Assembly (NCBI GenBank): GCA_900088475.1
Contig: FLMG01003172.1
Span: forward strand, 1-31,947
DNA: 31,947 nucleotides
Reading direction: 5' to 3'
DNA from: Hyphochytrium catenoides
Taxonomy: Eukaryota; Sar; Hyphochytriomycetes; Hyphochytriales; Hyphochytriaceae
Of the stretch, positions 30,779 through 31,947 are shown one piece after another. The notes under the pieces were generated by a model. It worked only from the letters and a program-made list of their open reading frames with translations, was not told the origin of the DNA and searched no databases. Position numbers and translations under genes: made by a program. The stretch's first letter is position 1. The number at the start of each line of letters is the position of its first letter.

Positions 30779-31947
30779 ATGGGTAACTTGTGCGGCATCC
30801 AGCGTTCCTCAACCAGGCAACGCAAGGGCTCAGATGAAGACGATGAAGCCTTTGAGGAGACAGGGGAGGCAGTGCGGCTGGTCCCCGAGGTTCTTCCGTT
30901 CGACAACCTCTCGCAGGAGGAGGTCGAGACCCTCTTTTTCACGTTATTCGAGTTGCCAGAAAGCTTCTTAGTGGACAGAGCCGGCTTCTATGAAATTGGC
31001 GGGGCTCTTGCTTTGAAGACAGGAGAGTCCTTAATGGCAATGAGAGAGAAGGCAGAAAACCTCTTTGACTGCTTTGATGTGGAAGAAAGTAACGTGGTAG
31101 GCACGGCTACATTCTTCCTCGCAGTCTGAAGGCTCTAGAATGGCAGGGTGTCAGCCCGCCAGAACCATCTTGAAAGCCAAGAACCTCTTTGCTCCGTTGC
31201 CTATAGTTCTATACCTGACTGCGCCTCAGCGGCTTGTGCTCTCTCTTCTCTTTTTGCCACTTTCAGGGTGTCGCCGTCTCCCAATGGTACTTCTATCTCG
31301 AAGCCTCTTTCCCTCTCCTTTGTTTGTCCTGATGTCTGTGGCTTCGCGGCTTCTACTCACAGAAGCTTAGCGTGCTGACTAGTGTTGCCTCGTTGCTTGC
31401 AGATCGATGCCATGGAGGTGCTGACAGCGCTTACCTTTATTGCCCAGTTCCCGGACGAAGAAAAGATTAACGTTCTTTTCGACAGTCTGAGAACCTCAGA
31501 ATCAGGTAGACAGCGCGGTCGACCTGCTTGGTCGGTGGTATATCTCCATCGATGTCTCTTTCATCTCGGTTCTGCTTGCTTTGCCTTTCTTCTGGATGGT
31601 GTAACGCTGATCCCTTGACTTCTCCTTCTATTGTATCGCCATAGCGTCATGGGTCTCGTAAGTGAGGCAGACGTTAACGCTCGCTTGGCTTACTTTCGTC
31701 TCAGATCTCTTGGAATTCCATGAAATCGTGCTCGGACTGAAGTCCTGCATCACCGGTCTAATAAAGATCAACGCCAATGCCAGAGCCAAAATGACCCAGG
31801 AGAAGAGCACTCTCGCCCTCGATGAAGATCTGGAGGAGGAGTGTTATGACTTCACCTGCAAGCTGTTACAGCCACTGTTCAAGAAAGGCAAAGGAGAAGA
31901 GCGAGAAAAAGTAGAGATGGTAAAACACAGCCAAAAGAGGGACAAGG
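30779..31947 (+). CDS. EF-hand protein with N-terminal acylation signal, 3' partial
   Basis: Exons 30779-31096, 31403-31505, 31705-31947 or beyond; introns 306 and 199 nt. The protein begins MGNLCGIQ, a consensus for N-myristoylation on Gly2 with a neighbouring Cys5 that could be palmitoylated, suggesting membrane attachment. Helix-loop-helix units follow: LFDCFDVEESN spliced to VIDAMEVLTALTFIA gives an EF-hand loop with Asp, Glu, Ser, Asn and Glu at the ligand positions (the loop is split by intron 1), and INVLFDSLRTSES then LLEFHEIVLGLKSCITGLI gives a second helix pair with a poor loop. The sequence continues off the window; near 31919 a GTAAAA could be a donor. The exact family (calcineurin B-like, calcium sensor or other) cannot be decided. 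Start context is good (AAAGCCATGG). Confidence 0.8.

Noticed and set aside
1-31947. CRISPR arrays, bacterial operons, rRNA or tRNA genes
   Set aside because: No regularly spaced repeats, no ribosome-binding-site pattern and no cloverleaf was seen; the intron-rich genes are eukaryotic.

Overview
The window is nuclear DNA from an intron-dense, flagellated microbial eukaryote. Nearly every recognisable protein is spread over several exons joined by canonical GT..AG introns, mostly about 50-90 nt. The gene content supports a protist: a radial-spoke protein (motile 9+2 flagellum), a class II DAHP synthase (shikimate pathway, usual in algae, plants, fungi and some alveolates), a V-ATPase assembly factor, a Ran-binding FG protein, a very large multidomain calpain and an acylated EF-hand protein. 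Calpains fused to EF-hand and C2 modules, together with short dense introns, would fit an alveolate such as a perkinsid or chromerid relative. That lineage call is only an inference and should be tested by database search.

Layout. 1-1832 (+): class II DAHP synthase, 8 exons, 5' end cut off by the window edge. 1833-3429: no intact gene. About 3430-4171 (+): decayed MULE-type transposase C-terminus with a SWIM-like motif and a CCHC zinc knuckle. 5188-6556 (+): a gene joining an integrase-type H2C2 zinc-finger region to a PPC/DUF296 domain, 5 exons. 6677-7641 (-): Vma12/TMEM199-like V-ATPase assembly factor, with an apparent 17-nt intron. 8413-9671 (+): radial spoke protein 3, 4 exons. 10058-11627 (-): RanBP3/Yrb2/Nup50-like FG protein with a RanBD, 5 exons. 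12051-12425 (-): possible small membrane protein. 12621-29665 (-): one giant calpain gene that I reconstruct as 48 exons and 3062 codons; exon phases agree throughout and the total is divisible by three. 30779 to the window end (+): N-terminally MGNLCG EF-hand protein, partial, divergent from the calpain.

The neighbouring genes do not form a pathway: housekeeping genes alternate in strand, as is usual in a compact eukaryotic genome. The most suggestive link is the head-to-head pair of a calpain carrying an EF-hand and a likely membrane-anchored EF-hand protein, separated by about 1.1 kb. The most novel items are the H2C2-PPC fusion, the 48-exon calpain with C2, zinc-finger, EF-hand and WW modules, and the possible micro-intron. 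All exon boundaries were read by eye from translated similarity, frame and GT/AG sites; none is backed by transcript data.
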